Shown piece after piece: positions 18,398-29,914 of a stretch of 64,000 bases of DNA. Positions within the stretch are counted from its first letter, which is position 1. Each line of letters opens with the position of its first letter. Source of the DNA: Candidatus Nitrotoga sp. SPKER (GTDB lineage: Bacteria; Pseudomonadota; Gammaproteobacteria; Burkholderiales; Gallionellaceae); the NCBI GenBank assembly GCA_003402285.1, contig QFXG01000012.1, positions 50,317-114,316 on the forward strand, read 5' to 3'. Made by a program: the position numbers and the translations under genes. Under the pieces are notes generated by a model. The model was not told the DNA's origin. It did no database searches and saw only the letters and a list, made by a program, of their open reading frames with translations.

Positions 18398-20575
18398 CTA
18401 GAAATCAATCGGGTCAATGTCCAGCGACCATCGCAATTTTTGTGCGGGTAGTGCATCCAGCAAGGGTCGCCACTTGCGCAGAAATTGTTGTAATGGTTTT
18501 CGCGTTTCGCTTTGCACCAGCAATTGCGCTAAAAAATGATTAGCGCGACGCGGCATGGCCGCAGGAACCACACCGTAAATCTCAACTGGCATGACGAGTT
18601 CCATTGCAGCATCGCGCGCTTGTTGCAAGAAAGTATACATGTGGGTTTCATCTTTAGCTTCAGCACGTAGCATTGCCTGATACATGAATGGAGGGAAACC
18701 GGCGGATTGACGCTCCGCGAGTAGGGTTTTTGCCCACGTATCGTAATCATGTTCACGTAACGCACGGAACAATGGATGATCAGGAAATGCGGTCTGGATC
18801 AGCACTTCGCCCGGCTTGTCGGCCCGGCCCGCGCGTCCTGCTACTTGGACGAGTTGAGCAAATAACTTTTCCGATGCTCGAAAGTCACTGCTGTATAACG
18901 CACCGTCCGGATTAAGCACACCTACCAGCGTCAAGTTAGGGAAGTCATGTCCCTTCGCCAGAATTTGCGTACCGACCAGAATGTCTACCGCGTCATCCTG
19001 AATCTGCTGACGCATGGCTTGCCACGTTCCTTTATTACGCGTGCTATCACGGTCCACGCGCAGGATGCGCGCTTTGGGAAAATGCTCCTGCAACGCACTT
19101 TCCACCCGTTGCGTGCCGATACCAACCGGTTGCAGGTCGGCGTTGCCGCACGACGGACAGGCGTGCGGCACACGTTCCTGATGGCCACAATGGTGACAGC
19201 GCAGGCGGCGATCTTTAAGATGCAGCACTAACTTGCCCGCGCAATTTGAACAGCCAGAAAGCCAGCCGCAAGCGCCACACATCAACACGGGTGCATAACC
19301 ACGTCGATTAATGAATATCAGGCTCTGTTCACCGCGCTGTAGCCGCTCGGCCATGGCCTTGAGAAGCGGCTCACTGAGACCCTGCTGCATCACTATATTG
19401 CTGGTGTTAATGCAATTAACTGTTGGCAACTGTGCTTGTGTCGCTGCACGTTGGGTCAAGCGCAACATTTGGTAGCGTCCGCTCTGTGCGTTGTAATAGC
19501 TTTCAAGTGAAGGGGTCGCGGAGCCTAATACAATCGGTACGCCACGCTGGTTAGCACGAAAGATTGCCACATCTCGTGCCGAGTAACGTAAGCCATCCTG
19601 CTGCTTAAACGAAGTGTCATGCTCCTCATCCACAATTAATAGCGCCAGTTGTGGTAGTGGCGTGAACACTGCCAGACGCGTACCCAGTATGATGCGTGCC
19701 CGGCCGGATTGTGCACGCAGCCAGTTCTGCATGCGTTCCCCGTCGTTTAAGCCACTGTGTAGGCTGATCAGCTCAACATCCGGCAAGCGACTGCGAAAAT
19801 AATTTTCCAGCTGAGGCGTAAGATTGATTTCCGGCACCAGCAGTAAAACTTGCCCTCCCTGCTGCAATATCTGGTTCATCAGATGCACATAAATCTCGGT
19901 CTTACCACTACCGGTGATACCGTGCAGCAGGAAGCAGCCAAAGCACGATGCTTTAGTAATTGCATCCACTGCTTGCCGCTGCTCCAAGGTCAACGTATAA
20001 GTATTGTTGAATGTAAATGTGCTGGGAACCGCAGGCACTGCGTGTGTCTCGACCCATCCTGCATGCAACAATGCTTTAAGCGCAGATGCTCCGCTGGGTG
20101 ATAACGCGCGCACTTGCGCGGCAGTTAATGAACCCAATTTCAAGGCTGCGAGGATGCGGTGCTGTACTACTTTGCGCTTAGATAGCAGGCTCAAGTCGAG
20201 TGCACGGCCGTTAACGCTTAGTCTGTATTGCATCGCTTCCTTGAGCGTGACCAGCTGGCTGGTACGTAAACGTACCGGCAAGGCGGACAGCACAGTAACA
20301 CCAAGGGGGTAGTGGTAATAGTCGCTACAGAAGCGCAGCAAAACAAGTAGTTCATCGGACAGTGGCGGGATTTCTCCCAGTACTTGCAAAATGGGTTTGA
20401 CACGTTCTGGAGAAAGGACAGAATCCATTGCGCATTCCATCACCACGCCTGTCATTTTTTTGCTTCCAAATGGAACCAGTACGCGTTGTCCCGGAATGAT
20501 CGCGATATTATTGTCTAGAGAATAATCAAATAATGTTGACAATGGCACATCTAGCGCGACACGAACAATTCGCAT
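18398..20575 (-). CDS. priA: Primosomal protein N' (replication restart helicase)
   Basis: 725 residues. The N-terminal 3'-DNA-binding domain (VALDVPLSTLFDYSLD, QRVLVPFGSKKMTGVV) leads into the helicase core with Walker A HGITGSGKTEIY, DEEH box VDEEHDTSFKQQDG, and GSATPSLESY. A zinc-binding cluster of Cys pairs follows (CGACGWLSGCSNC and CHHCGHQERVPHACPSCG). GTQILAKGHDFPNLTLVGV and QVAGRAGRADKPGEV complete the motor. PriA reloads DnaB at collapsed forks. Notably, two perfect DnaA boxes lie about 85-115 bases upstream of its start. Confidence 0.97.
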   Translation of the reverse strand: MRIVRVALDVPLSTLFDYSLDNNIAIIPGQRVLVPFGSKKMTGVVMECAMDSVLSPERVKPILQVLGEIPPLSDELLVLLRFCSDYYHYPLGVTVLSALPVRLRTSQLVTLKEAMQYRLSVNGRALDLSLLSKRKVVQHRILAALKLGSLTAAQVRALSPSGASALKALLHAGWVETHAVPAVPSTFTFNNTYTLTLEQRQAVDAITKASCFGCFLLHGITGSGKTEIYVHLMNQILQQGGQVLLLVPEINLTPQLENYFRSRLPDVELISLHSGLNDGERMQNWLRAQSGRARIILGTRLAVFTPLPQLALLIVDEEHDTSFKQQDGLRYSARDVAIFRANQRGVPIVLGSATPSLESYYNAQSGRYQMLRLTQRAATQAQLPTVNCINTSNIVMQQGLSEPLLKAMAERLQRGEQSLIFINRRGYAPVLMCGACGWLSGCSNCAGKLVLHLKDRRLRCHHCGHQERVPHACPSCGNADLQPVGIGTQRVESALQEHFPKARILRVDRDSTRNKGTWQAMRQQIQDDAVDILVGTQILAKGHDFPNLTLVGVLNPDGALYSSDFRASEKLFAQLVQVAGRAGRADKPGEVLIQTAFPDHPLFRALREHDYDTWAKTLLAERQSAGFPPFMYQAMLRAEAKDETHMYTFLQQARDAAMELVMPVEIYGVVPAAMPRRANHFLAQLLVQSETRKPLQQFLRKWRPLLDALPAQKLRWSLDIDPIDF

Positions 20576-20645
20576 TTATTAAAATTTGCTCCAGCAATTT
20601 CTATCATACAGAGCTAAGCCAGCTGACTTAATTGAGTATTTTTTA

Positions 20646-20680
20646 TTCTCCACATAAGCTGTGGATAACAATGTGGATAA
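20646..20680. promoter_or_regulatory. Cluster of DnaA boxes between hemE and priA
   Basis: TGTGGATAA occurs twice, at 20660-20668 and 20672-20680. Each is the exact complement of the DnaA box TTATCCACA, and the start-to-start spacing is 12 bases. A third box in the opposite direction with one mismatch (TTCTCCACA) is at 20646-20654, and another one-mismatch copy (TGTGTATAA) is at 20836-20844. The surrounding 290-base gap between the hemE stop and the priA start is AT-rich and otherwise holds no gene I can support. DnaA could regulate priA here, or the site could titrate DnaA. Confidence 0.6.
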
Positions 20681-20866
20681 TTCCAATATAAGTAGGCTAA
20701 CTACTAGTGCTGTATACGATTTTGTCCGGCCGCTCATTTCATAGGCACTATTTATTTTGAATAAAAACAATAACTTAAGTTTGTGGCTTTAAAATACAAT
20801 AAAAAATTGTTCTTACAAGGGATGGTTATGTGATTTGTGTATAACCAGACGAAATGTCAAGTATTT

Positions 20867-21931
20867 TTAATGATATTTACGACTTAAGTCATGTACTGCC
20901 TGTACCAACGCCGCAGCATTGTCTGGGTTGGTGAATTGAGAAATACCATGTCCCAAATTAAATACATGACCACTGCCATAGCCATAACTAGCCAGCACGC
21001 GTTCCGTCTCGGCACAGATAACTTCTGGCGTGGCAAATAGCACAGCTGGATCCAAGTTACCTTGTAATGCAACCTTATGACCCACTTTTTGTCGCGCTAC
21101 ACCAATGTCCATGGTCCAGTCCAACCCGACCGCATCGCAGCTAATGTCAGCGATGCTATCCAGCCATAAACCTCCACCCTTGGTAAATGCAATTACTGGA
21201 ATTTTAACGCCGTCATGTTCGCGCTTCAGCCCCTGCACGATTTGCTGTAAGTAAGGCAGTGAAAATTCATAGTAGGCAGCATGCGAAAGCACGCCACCCC
21301 AAGAATCAAAAATCATCACGGTCTGCGCACCTGCTTCAATCTGGGCGTTAAGGTATTGTGTTACCGCCTGTGCAGTGACTTGCAGAATGTGGTGCATCAG
21401 CTTGGGTTCTTTGTACATCAACGTTTTTACACGTGCATAATCGTCGCTGCCACCGCCTTCTACCATGTAACAAGATAATGTCCATGGGCTGCCAGAAAAA
21501 CCAATTAATGGTACGCTACCATTCAGCGCCTTGCGAATTTGTGACACGGCGTCGGTGACGTAACGAAGATCTTTATTGATGTCTGGCACTCTTAACGCTT
21601 TGATAGCAGCTTCGTCGCGTAAAGGACGTTCAAATTTTGGCCCTTCTCCTTCGGAGAAATACAATCCAAGACCCATGGCATCGGGTATGGTGAGAATGTC
21701 AGAAAAAAGAATTGCAGCATCCAGAGGAAATCGATCCAGCGGTTGCAATGTCACTTCTGTCGCCATGTCAGGGCTTTTGCATAACTCCAGAAAACTGCCA
21801 GCACGCTTGCGTGTGGCACAGTATTCTGGCAGATATCGTCCGGCCTGGCGCATCATCCACACGGGGGTATAGTCAGTTGGTTGGCGTAGCAAAGCACGTA
21901 GGAAGGAGTCATTTTTTAATTTGAAATTCAT
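20867..21931 (-). CDS. hemE: Uroporphyrinogen decarboxylase
   Basis: 354 residues, the family length. N-terminal [15 protein letters not shown] contains the conserved Arg pair that grips substrate propionates. [15 protein letters not shown] carries the catalytic Asp. [17 protein letters not shown], the [10 protein letters not shown] segment and the C-terminal FNLGHGI with its histidine are also typical. It decarboxylates the four acetates of uroporphyrinogen III to give coproporphyrinogen III in heme synthesis. It is monocistronic or leads into the DnaA-box gap ahead of priA; a 390-base non-coding gap lies upstream. Confidence 0.96.
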   Translation of the reverse strand: MNFKLKNDSFLRALLRQPTDYTPVWMMRQAGRYLPEYCATRKRAGSFLELCKSPDMATEVTLQPLDRFPLDAAILFSDILTIPDAMGLGLYFSEGEGPKFERPLRDEAAIKALRVPDINKDLRYVTDAVSQIRKALNGSVPLIGFSGSPWTLSCYMVEGGGSDDYARVKTLMYKEPKLMHHILQVTAQAVTQYLNAQIEAGAQTVMIFDSWGGVLSHAAYYEFSLPYLQQIVQGLKREHDGVKIPVIAFTKGGGLWLDSIADISCDAVGLDWTMDIGVARQKVGHKVALQGNLDPAVLFATPEVICAETERVLASYGYGSGHVFNLGHGISQFTNPDNAAALVQAVHDLSRKYH

Positions 21932-22323
21932 GTTGTTCTCTTTTAATGTATATAGGCTAAATTCAAACAGCTTTACCCTTGACCTCTCAAAAACTCCCCT
22001 TATCAGAGAGATTAGCTAGGAAACTTGGTTATCGGTGAAGCAGGTAAATGCAAAAAACCAGGAAGATAATATCGTCTTCAATTATCAATATCTTGAAATG
22101 AAAAAATATCCTGCGGTATTTTGTAGTGCATCATCTGCCATAGAGGAGAAGGGTTTTTGGGTGACCAGTCACGAGTGCAGTGAAGGCAATCCATATTTAC
22201 ATAGCACTGATTACTCTAAGCGTATCGGGTAGAGCTTCCGGAATAGCTACTATTAAGAGAATAGTTAGCGCAGCGCTGATTGAGTGCAATCCGTCGTTCA
22301 GCGCCTGCTAGGGACAACTCAAT
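21932..22323. other. 392-base gap between gltD and hemE
   Basis: No supportable gene. A 65-codon open frame on the plus strand (22035-22232) has no family resemblance and runs against the flanking genes. Near the gltD end there is an imperfect inverted repeat, GCGCTGA (about 22274) with TCAGCGC (about 22298), without a T-run. The hemE promoter must lie at the left end of this gap, but I could not pick a convincing one. Confidence 0.5.
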
Positions 22324-23751
22324 TTAGAGCGGCAAACTGGAACTACCCATCAAATATTCATCCACTGCACGTGCTGCCTGGCGGCCTTCGCGTATCGCCC
22401 ACACTACTAGCGACTGGCCGCGACGCATATCGCCAGCAGCAAAAACCTTAGCCACCGAGGTTTGATAATAGCCCGCTCCTTCAGTGACAGCCTTGGCATT
22501 GCCGCGGCCATCTTTTTCAACGCCAAACGCGTCCAGAACCTGCTGCATCGGGCTGACAAAGCCCATAGCCAAAAGCACGAGATCGGCCTTCATTTCAATT
22601 TCGCTGCCCGGCACTTCTTGCATTTTTCCATCTTTCCATTCGACGCGCATGGCATGCAATTTTTCGACCTTGCCATTGTTGCCGGTTAATTCTTTGGTCG
22701 CCACAGCCCAATCACGCTGGCAGCCTTCATCATGAGAGCTGGAAGTGCGTAGTTTCATTGGCCAGTATGGCCAGATCAGCGGTTTATTTTCCTGTTCGGG
22801 CGGGCGCGGCATGACCTCAAATTGGGTCACTGAAGCCGCGCCGTGGCGGTTGGACGTACCGACACAGTCGGAACCGGTGTCTCCCCCGCCGATTACCACC
22901 ACATGTTTGCCAGTCGCTTTAATTTGATTGGGTACCACGTCTCCCGCTACAATTTTGTTTTGCTGCGGCAAAAATTCCATTGCGAAATGCACGCCCTGCA
23001 ACTCACGCCCTGGCACTGGTAAGTCGCGTGGCTGTTCAGCACCACCTGTTAATACTATAACGTCGAAGTCGTCCTTCAATTTTTGTGCTGACACCTGCAC
23101 GCCAATATGTTGATTGACGCGGAATTCCACACCCTCGGCGCGCATCTGTTCAATGCGGCGATCAATATGCGACTTTTCGAGTTTGAAGTCGGGAATACCA
23201 TAACGTAAAAGACCACCAATTCGATCATTTTTCTCGAATACCACCACGTCGTGTCCGACACGTGCTAATTGTTGGGCACAAGCCAAGCCCGCCGGACCAG
23301 AGCCAACTACGGCAATTTTTTTGCCGGTTTTGGTCTGTGCGGGTTGTGGCGTCACCCAGCCTTCTTCCCAGCCTTTATCAATAATGGCATGCTCGATTGA
23401 TTTGATGCCGACTGCATCGTCATTAATGGTCAATGTGCAGGCCGCCTCACAGGGTGCAGGACAAATACGCCCGGTGAATTCTGGAAAGTTGTTGGTGGAA
23501 TGCAGCACGTCCAAGGCTTGCTTCCAGTTGCCGCGATAAACCAAATCATTCCAGTCCGGGATAATGTTATTAACCGGACAACCTGTAGTACAAAATGGAA
23601 TACCACAGTCCATACAGCGTGAGCCTTGTACGGAAGCCTGCTGGTCGGCCAGACGCGGTATGAATTCCTGATAGTTTTTCAGGCGATCCGCGACCGGCAA
23701 GCTATGCTCGCTTAAGCGGCGGAATTCCATGAACCCGGTAATCTTACCCAT
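22324..23751 (-). CDS. gltD: Glutamate synthase (NADPH) small subunit
   Basis: 475 residues. The N-terminal domain carries the cysteines for two [4Fe-4S] clusters ([17 protein letters not shown] and CPAPCEAAC). The FAD motif [20 protein letters not shown] and the NADPH motif [18 protein letters not shown] follow, and the C-terminus has [21 protein letters not shown]. GltD takes electrons from NADPH and passes them to GltB. Its ATG directly abuts the gltB stop (TAAATG), so it is translationally coupled to gltB. Confidence 0.96.
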   Translation of the reverse strand: MGKITGFMEFRRLSEHSLPVADRLKNYQEFIPRLADQQASVQGSRCMDCGIPFCTTGCPVNNIIPDWNDLVYRGNWKQALDVLHSTNNFPEFTGRICPAPCEAACTLTINDDAVGIKSIEHAIIDKGWEEGWVTPQPAQTKTGKKIAVVGSGPAGLACAQQLARVGHDVVVFEKNDRIGGLLRYGIPDFKLEKSHIDRRIEQMRAEGVEFRVNQHIGVQVSAQKLKDDFDVIVLTGGAEQPRDLPVPGRELQGVHFAMEFLPQQNKIVAGDVVPNQIKATGKHVVVIGGGDTGSDCVGTSNRHGAASVTQFEVMPRPPEQENKPLIWPYWPMKLRTSSSHDEGCQRDWAVATKELTGNNGKVEKLHAMRVEWKDGKMQEVPGSEIEMKADLVLLAMGFVSPMQQVLDAFGVEKDGRGNAKAVTEGAGYYQTSVAKVFAAGDMRRGQSLVVWAIREGRQAARAVDEYLMGSSSLPL

Positions 23752-26700
23752 TTATACAGCCTCCAATTGCTTGCTTTGTTGCGCCGCGACTTCCTGTAAG
23801 GCACGGCGGTATTCAGTCGGCATAACCTTGACAAATTTTGGCAAGTAGCGTGCCCAATTATTTAGAATATCCTGAGCACGGACACTATTGGTGTAGCGCA
23901 GATGTGCATCCACCATATCGCGTAACACCTGTTCGTCAGCTTTGCCGAGGTGATTAAAATGCACTCGGCCATGCGTCTCGACTTCACCCAGGTCACTCGC
24001 AGCAGCTTCATCGGGTACCGGTTCCAGTTGCACCATCGCCAGATTGCAACGATGTTCGAAACCGCCATCCTCATCCAGTACATAAGCAATGCCGCCGGAC
24101 ATGCCGGCAGCAAAATTGCGTCCGGTTTGACCAAGTACAACCACTATGCCGCCGGTCATGTATTCGCAACCGTGATCGCCCAAGCCTTCCACTACTGCAA
24201 TAGCGCCGGAATTGCGCACTGCGAAACGTTCACCAGCCACCCCTCGGAAATAGCATTCACCACTGGTCGCACCGTAAAGCACGGTATTGCCAACGATGAT
24301 ATTTTCCTCGGCCACGATGTTGCATTCCTTGGGCGGTAGCACCACGATACGCCCGCCACATAAGCCCTTGCCGACATAGTCATTACCTTCTCCAGACAGC
24401 TCGAAGGTAATGCCATGCGCGAGAAACGCGCCGAAACTCTGTCCGGCTGTGCCCTGTAATTTCACCGTAATCGTATCGTTCGGCAAGCCCGGTTGACCAT
24501 AGCGTTTTGCTACTTCGTGCGACAGCATTGCACCGGCGGTACGGTTAACATTGCGAATGCGGGCTTCTATGGTTACCGGCACCTTTCTTTCCAGCGCAGG
24601 CATGGCTTCGGCAATCAGTCGATGATCCAACGCCTGAGTCAGTCCATGGTCCTGTTCTTCGGCATGGCGGCGCGCTACGCTAACCGGTACATCAGGCTGA
24701 TGGAAAATTTTCGAGAAGTCCAGACCCTTGGCTTTCCAATGTGCAATGACATGTTTGGCGTCAAGCAATTCGCTACGACCAATTAGATCATCGAACTTGC
24801 GAATACCAATTTGCGCCATGTATTCGCGTACTTCTTCGGCCACAAAGAAGAAATAATTCACCACGTGTTCAGGTTGACCGGTGAATTTTTTGCGTAGCTC
24901 GGGGTCTTGTGTCGCCACGCCCACCGGACAGGTATTGAGATGGCACTTGCGCATCATGATGCAGCCCTCTACTACCAGTGGCGCTGTGGCAAAGCCGAAT
25001 TCATCTGCACCGAGTAACGCACCGATTAATACATCACGCCCGGTCTTCAACTGGCCGTCCACCTGCAAAACAATTCGTCCACGCAACCGGTTTAACACCA
25101 GCGTTTGTTGAGCTTCCGCCAGTCCAAGTTCCCATGGGGTTCCAGCATGCTTTATGGAAGACAATGGCGAGGCACCTGTGCCCCCATCATGCCCAGCAAC
25201 AGTTATATGATCCGCCTTGGCCTTGGCCACTCCGGCCGCTACCGTACCAACGCCCACTTCAGATACCAGCTTGACCGAAATGGAGGCGTGTGGATTGGCA
25301 TTTTTCAAATCATGGATGAGCTGCGCCAGATCTTCGATGGAATAAATATCGTGATGCGGTGGCGGTGAGATCAATCCTACCCCGGGTATGGCGAAACGTA
25401 GTTTAGCGATGTACTCTGATACCTTGTGGCCGGGCAATTGGCCGCCTTCGCCTGGCTTTGCGCCCTGCGCCATCTTGATTTGAATTTGATCGGCGCTCGT
25501 CAAGTATTCTGCGGTCACACCAAAGCGACCCGAGGCCACTTGTTTTATTTTGGAGCGCAATGAATCTCCTGGCAATAAAGTCAGATCAGCTTCAATACGT
25601 CCTTTGCCTATAATTTCAGATAGTTTCTCGCTACCTTTAATTGACTTGAAACGCATCGGATCTTCGCCACCTTCACCTGTGTTAGATTTTCCCCCGATAC
25701 GGTTCATTGCGATGGCCAAAACGGTGTGCGCCTCGGTGGAAATAGATCCCAGCGACATGGCTCCCGTAGCAAAACGTTTGACGATTTCTTTTGCCGGTTC
25801 GACTTCTGCCAGTGGAACAGGGGCGCCAGCTGGCTTGATTTCGAACAAGCCGCGCAATGTCTTCATGCGCTGAGTCTGGTCGTTAATCAGCTTCGCATAT
25901 TCTTTGTACGCTTGTCCGTTGTTGGAGCGCGTGGCATGTTGCAGTTTGGCGACGGCATCTGGCGTCCACATATGCTCTTCACCGCGCACACGGTAGGCAT
26001 ATTCTCCTCCCGCTTCCAGCGCATTGGACAGTACCGGATCGTTGCCGAAAGCGGCTTGATGAATACGCATCGCTTCCTCGGCCACTTCATGCAGGCCAAT
26101 GCCTTCGATCTGGGTTGCCGTGCCGGTGAAATACTGCGATACAAAATCAGCGTTCAGACCGATTGCCTCGAAAATCTGTCCGCCGCAATAAGACTGATAA
26201 GTGGAAATGCCCATTTTGGACATGACCTTTAGCAGCCCCTTGTTTATCGCCTTAATGAAACGTTTATTTGCATCCTTGTTCGATAGACCCGCAGGTAAAT
26301 AATCGCTCATGGCAGCAATAGTTTCATAGGCCAGCCACGGGCATATCGCCTCAGCGCCGTAACCAGCAAGGAGTGCGAAGTGATGGGTTTCACGCACAGA
26401 GCCGGAGTCCACTACCAGTCCGGTGCTGGTGCGCAACCCTTCGCGTACCAAATGATGATGCACACCTGCACAAGCCAGCAAAGCCGGAATCGCCACGCGT
26501 ACACTTGAAATCGTACGGTCGGACAAAATGAGCACGTTGTAGCCATCCGCCACCGCTTGGTCGGCTGCGGCACTCAGCGCCTTGATCGCGGCTTCGCAAC
26601 CAGCCGCGCCCTGTACCGCAGGATAAGTTATATCCAGCACCAGCGCTTTGTAACGTCCCTGTGTTAATGTGCTGATGTCGCGCAACTTGGCTAAATCTTC

Positions 26701-28425
26701 ATTGGACAGTACGGGCTGATGCACCTCAAGACGCAGCGGCGGATCGGTCTCGTCGATACCGAGCAGATTGGGTTTTGGGCCAATAAACGAAGTAAGCGAC
26801 ATAACGATCTCTTCACGGATCGGATCGATAGGTGGGTTCGTTACCTGAGCGAATAGTTGCTTGAAATAGCTGTACAAAACTTTGTTCTTATCCGACAGCA
26901 CGGGCAAGGTGGCATCATTACCCATAGAGCCAGTTGCCTCTTCCCCTGCGGCGGCCATGGGCGCAAGAATGAATTTGATGTCTTCCTGGGAATAGCCAAA
27001 TGCCTGCTGAGTATCCAGCAGGCTGGTGTCTAGCAAGTTTTTCTTTATATCTACACCTGGCAGGTCGCCGAGGAAATAACGTGACTTCTCAATCCACTCG
27101 CGATAGGGTTTTGCGGTAGCGAGCTGCTGCTTCAATTCGGTGTCATCAATAATCCGGCCGGCTTCCAAATCGATGAGAAACATCTTGCCCGGTTGTAGCC
27201 GCCACTTTTTCACAATCTTGCTTTGCGGAATATCCAGCACACCCATTTCAGATGCCATCAACACCAAGTCATCATCTGTAATCAGATAGCGCGCCGGGCG
27301 CAGGCCGTTGCGGTCCAGCGTGGCACCGATCATGCGGCCGTCCGTGAAAGCCACGGCAGCTGGGCCATCCCACGGCTCCATCAACGCAGCATGGTATTCA
27401 TAAAATGCGCGACGCTCTTCATCCATCAATGGATTGCCTGCCCAAGCTTCAGGAATTAGCAGCATCATCGCGTGCGGCAGCGAATAACCCCCGGCCACCA
27501 GTAGTTCCAAGGCATTATCAAAACAGGCGGAATCGGATTGGCCTTCCACAATTAACGGCCACAATTTTTCCAGATCTGCGCCCAGCAAACTGGATGACAT
27601 CGCTGCATGACGCGCTGTCATCCAGTTCACGTTACCGCGTAAGGTATTGATCTCGCCGTTGTGCGCAATCATGTGGAATGGATGTGCCAGATCCCAAGAG
27701 GGGAAAGTATTGGTGGAAAAACGTTGATGCACCAGCGCCAATGCGCTGACCATATTTTCATCTTGCAGATCGAGGTAATAATCACCGACCTGGTCGGCCA
27801 ACAACATTCCCTTGTATACGATAGTGCGCGCAGAAAGCGACGGTATATAGAAACCTCGTCCTTGTTCATTGGGCAGGCCGCGCACAGCGTGTTCTACAAT
27901 CTTGCGAATGACAAATAACTTACGTTCGAAGCTATCGACATTCGTAGAATTTGAATCACACCCAATGAATACTTGGCGTACTAATGGCTCAACCGCCTTA
28001 ACGCTCTCGCCCAAGCTACTATTGTCTACCGGCACATCACGCCAGCCCAACAAAATTTGCCCTTCCGTAGCAATCTTGTTGGCAATCACCTGTTCGCAGG
28101 CGGCACGTGCTGCCGTATCGCGCGGCAGGAACAACATACCCACTCCGTATTTGCCTGTCACCGGCAGGGATATACCCTGTGCAGCGCATGATTTACGCAA
28201 AAATGCATCTGGAATCTGGATCAGAATACCCGCACCATCTCCCGCCAAGGGGTCAGCGCCTACCGCGCCGCGATGAGTAAGATTTTTGAGTATCTGTAGG
28301 CCTTGACAAATCATGTCATGGCTCTGCTTACCCTTGATATGCGCCACAAAGCCCACTCCGCACGCATCGTGCTCATGGCGCGGGTCATATAAACCCTGCT
28401 GGACCGGCAACGAAGAATGACTCAC
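23752..28425 (-). CDS. gltB: Glutamate synthase (NADPH) large subunit
   Basis: 1557 residues from the GTG at 28425, preferred over a GTG 48 bases upstream because GAGGA lies 7 bases before it and it leaves a short propeptide ([21 protein letters not shown]) before the catalytic Cys of ACGVGF. That Cys becomes the N-terminal nucleophile of the glutaminase domain. The central domain, FMN-binding TIM barrel ([21 protein letters not shown]) and Fe-S ligands ([13 protein letters not shown]) follow in order, then the C-terminal beta-helix domain with repeated G-x-x-G rungs. With GltD it makes two glutamates from glutamine and 2-oxoglutarate. Confidence 0.96.
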   Translation of the reverse strand: MSHSSLPVQQGLYDPRHEHDACGVGFVAHIKGKQSHDMICQGLQILKNLTHRGAVGADPLAGDGAGILIQIPDAFLRKSCAAQGISLPVTGKYGVGMLFLPRDTAARAACEQVIANKIATEGQILLGWRDVPVDNSSLGESVKAVEPLVRQVFIGCDSNSTNVDSFERKLFVIRKIVEHAVRGLPNEQGRGFYIPSLSARTIVYKGMLLADQVGDYYLDLQDENMVSALALVHQRFSTNTFPSWDLAHPFHMIAHNGEINTLRGNVNWMTARHAAMSSSLLGADLEKLWPLIVEGQSDSACFDNALELLVAGGYSLPHAMMLLIPEAWAGNPLMDEERRAFYEYHAALMEPWDGPAAVAFTDGRMIGATLDRNGLRPARYLITDDDLVLMASEMGVLDIPQSKIVKKWRLQPGKMFLIDLEAGRIIDDTELKQQLATAKPYREWIEKSRYFLGDLPGVDIKKNLLDTSLLDTQQAFGYSQEDIKFILAPMAAAGEEATGSMGNDATLPVLSDKNKVLYSYFKQLFAQVTNPPIDPIREEIVMSLTSFIGPKPNLLGIDETDPPLRLEVHQPVLSNEDLAKLRDISTLTQGRYKALVLDITYPAVQGAAGCEAAIKALSAAADQAVADGYNVLILSDRTISSVRVAIPALLACAGVHHHLVREGLRTSTGLVVDSGSVRETHHFALLAGYGAEAICPWLAYETIAAMSDYLPAGLSNKDANKRFIKAINKGLLKVMSKMGISTYQSYCGGQIFEAIGLNADFVSQYFTGTATQIEGIGLHEVAEEAMRIHQAAFGNDPVLSNALEAGGEYAYRVRGEEHMWTPDAVAKLQHATRSNNGQAYKEYAKLINDQTQRMKTLRGLFEIKPAGAPVPLAEVEPAKEIVKRFATGAMSLGSISTEAHTVLAIAMNRIGGKSNTGEGGEDPMRFKSIKGSEKLSEIIGKGRIEADLTLLPGDSLRSKIKQVASGRFGVTAEYLTSADQIQIKMAQGAKPGEGGQLPGHKVSEYIAKLRFAIPGVGLISPPPHHDIYSIEDLAQLIHDLKNANPHASISVKLVSEVGVGTVAAGVAKAKADHITVAGHDGGTGASPLSSIKHAGTPWELGLAEAQQTLVLNRLRGRIVLQVDGQLKTGRDVLIGALLGADEFGFATAPLVVEGCIMMRKCHLNTCPVGVATQDPELRKKFTGQPEHVVNYFFFVAEEVREYMAQIGIRKFDDLIGRSELLDAKHVIAHWKAKGLDFSKIFHQPDVPVSVARRHAEEQDHGLTQALDHRLIAEAMPALERKVPVTIEARIRNVNRTAGAMLSHEVAKRYGQPGLPNDTITVKLQGTAGQSFGAFLAHGITFELSGEGNDYVGKGLCGGRIVVLPPKECNIVAEENIIVGNTVLYGATSGECYFRGVAGERFAVRNSGAIAVVEGLGDHGCEYMTGGIVVVLGQTGRNFAAGMSGGIAYVLDEDGGFEHRCNLAMVQLEPVPDEAAASDLGEVETHGRVHFNHLGKADEQVLRDMVDAHLRYTNSVRAQDILNNWARYLPKFVKVMPTEYRRALQEVAAQQSKQLEAV

Positions 28426-28799
28426 ACGTTGTTCCTCATTAAAAATCATTAATCCCAAAAAAAGTGGCGACACATATCGCCACAGCGTTATTCATGCAAT
28501 CTATGTCCACAAAATACAAAGCGAAAGGGCGGAAATATTACCTTGTCTCGGGACGAACAGCAACCTAGAACCTGTTCGAATATGAAATTCAAGTTAAATG
28601 GTGGTGTATCTCCACTTTTTTGACCTGCATATTTTTAGGTATATACAGCGCAACGAATTTGTTTGCATGACTTGGGTTTTGGTCAGTATTGAATTTTCAG
28701 AAGCTCCCACCAGTTGATGATAAAATTGCACTGCGGTTTGTAGTGGAGTTGTGTGTTGAAAGTGTTAATCAATTTTTTAAAGATACCTATCTATAAAAT
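28426..28799. other. 374-base divergent intergenic region between gltB and gmk
   Basis: This region must hold the promoters of the gltB-gltD operon (leftward) and of gmk-rpoZ (rightward). I found no pair of -35/-10 boxes good enough to name. The gmk ATG lacks a clear ribosome site, being preceded by an AT-rich stretch ending TATAAAATATG. No RNA gene or repeat was recognised. Confidence 0.5.
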
Positions 28800-29408
28800 A
28801 TGTCAGGAAATCTTTTTGTCGTCAGTGCACCATCGGGTGCAGGAAAAACCAGCCTGGTTCGCTCGTTGCTAGCCAACAATCAACAGGTTGATCTTTCTGT
28901 TTCCTACACAACGCGAGCGCCACGCTCAAGCGAGATTGACGGGAAAGACTATCATTTCGTCAGTCATGAAACCTTTTTGAATATGGAAAAGCATGGCGAT
29001 TTTGTGGAAAACGCCGAGGTGTATGGCAATCTTTATGGCACTTCAAAATCCTGGATTGAAGCTGAAATTTTGAGCGGACGCGACATACTGTTGGAAATTG
29101 ATTGGCAGGGTGCGGCGCAAGTACGGCGCACGTTTCCAGATTGCATTAGCATCTTCATCTTGCCCCCCTCTTTGCAAGCGTTGAAGGATCGTCTTCATGG
29201 GCGGGGACAAGATGACGCTAAAGTGATCACACAACGCTTGCATGCCGCGAAAGAAGACATCGCCCATGTCGTAGAGTTTGATTATGTTATTATTAATGAT
29301 GAGCTGGACATTGCTTTGCAACAGCTCAATGCCATCGTCATTGCCGCAGGACTTCGCCGCGACAGACAACTCGCACGTCAACAAACTTTGATTAATCAAC
29401 TGCAATAA
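28800..29408 (+). CDS. gmk: Guanylate kinase
   Basis: 202 residues. The P-loop SAPSGAGKTSLVRSL is at the N-terminus, followed by the GMP-binding segment SVSYTTRAPRSSEIDGKDYHFVS and the lid and base-binding segments ENAEVYGNLYGTS and LLEIDWQGAAQVR. It phosphorylates GMP to GDP. The ATG at 28800 gives the standard length. Only 15 bases, including an AAGGAG, separate it from rpoZ, the usual proteobacterial pairing. Confidence 0.96.
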   Translation: MSGNLFVVSAPSGAGKTSLVRSLLANNQQVDLSVSYTTRAPRSSEIDGKDYHFVSHETFLNMEKHGDFVENAEVYGNLYGTSKSWIEAEILSGRDILLEIDWQGAAQVRRTFPDCISIFILPPSLQALKDRLHGRGQDDAKVITQRLHAAKEDIAHVVEFDYVIINDELDIALQQLNAIVIAAGLRRDRQLARQQTLINQLQ

Positions 29409-29423
29409 AGGAGACACTGCACC

Positions 29424-29630
29424 ATGGCCCGTGTAACGATAGACGACTGTTTGGTAAACATCCCTAACCGATTTGAGCTCACTTTGGCTGCTGCTTACCG
29501 CGCACGCCAGCTGGCCAATGGTGCCAGCTATCTAGTAGCAGAATGTAAAGATAAGCCCACTGTAATTGCCCTGCGTGAAATCAGTGAAGGAAAGGTAGGG
29601 CTGGAAATTCTTATTCGTGGAATAGCCTAG
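29424..29630 (+). CDS. rpoZ: RNA polymerase omega subunit
   Basis: 68 residues, [29 protein letters not shown] being a typical omega N-terminus. Omega helps fold and assemble the beta' subunit and contributes to a ppGpp site. The gene ends in [18 protein letters not shown], a normal length. In many proteobacteria spoT follows directly; here a 284-base non-coding stretch and pabB follow instead, so the usual gmk-rpoZ-spoT order is broken. Confidence 0.94.
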   Translation: MARVTIDDCLVNIPNRFELTLAAAYRARQLANGASYLVAECKDKPTVIALREISEGKVGLEILIRGIA

Positions 29631-29832
29631 GTATCATAGTTTCTAGCTACTTTGCATTGGTAATTTCCGCTGCAATAGATAAGCGACCTGAACAAAAGTT
29701 CCAACACTAAAAAGGGATTAGGTCGCGCAAAGTTGATTTAATCGCTCTGTAATTTTGTTGTATAAAAATGCATCTATTATTTATCCAAACTCACTATCCG
29801 TTTTTACCTAAATAAATCGAATTGCTAGCTTG

Positions 29833-29895
29833 AGTCTGCTCGTAATGCGGGACTTGAGCTGATAAAGCAGACTGTTGAGCAACTAAGTCTTTTTC
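29833..29895 (+). promoter_or_regulatory. Possible two-state leader (antiterminator/terminator) before pabB
   Basis: AGTCTGCT (29833-29840) is exactly complementary to AGCAGACT (29866-29873). The AGACT part of the latter can instead pair, together with GTT, with AAC and AGTCT (29881-29890), giving a hairpin followed by a T-run (29890-29894). The two structures cannot coexist, as in an attenuator. The rest of the 284-base gap from rpoZ holds no gene I can support. The pabB ATG is 20 bases downstream, lacks a ribosome site, and is preceded by CACCTCCT. It could also simply be the rpoZ terminator. Confidence 0.4.
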
Positions 29896-29914
29896 TTCAC
29901 CTCCTACCAACCCG

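Noticed and set aside
20579..20770. 63-codon minus-strand frame upstream of priA
   Set aside because: It runs through the DnaA boxes, is AT-driven in composition and has no recognisable features beyond a short hydrophobic stretch.
20576..20866. Chromosomal origin of replication at the DnaA-box cluster
   Set aside because: Only two perfect boxes, no dnaA, dnaN, gyrB or mnmG nearby and no clear DNA-unwinding repeats; better treated as a regulatory or titration site until GC skew is known.
22035..22232. 65-codon plus-strand frame between gltD and hemE
   Set aside because: No family resemblance, no convincing ribosome site, and opposite to both neighbours.
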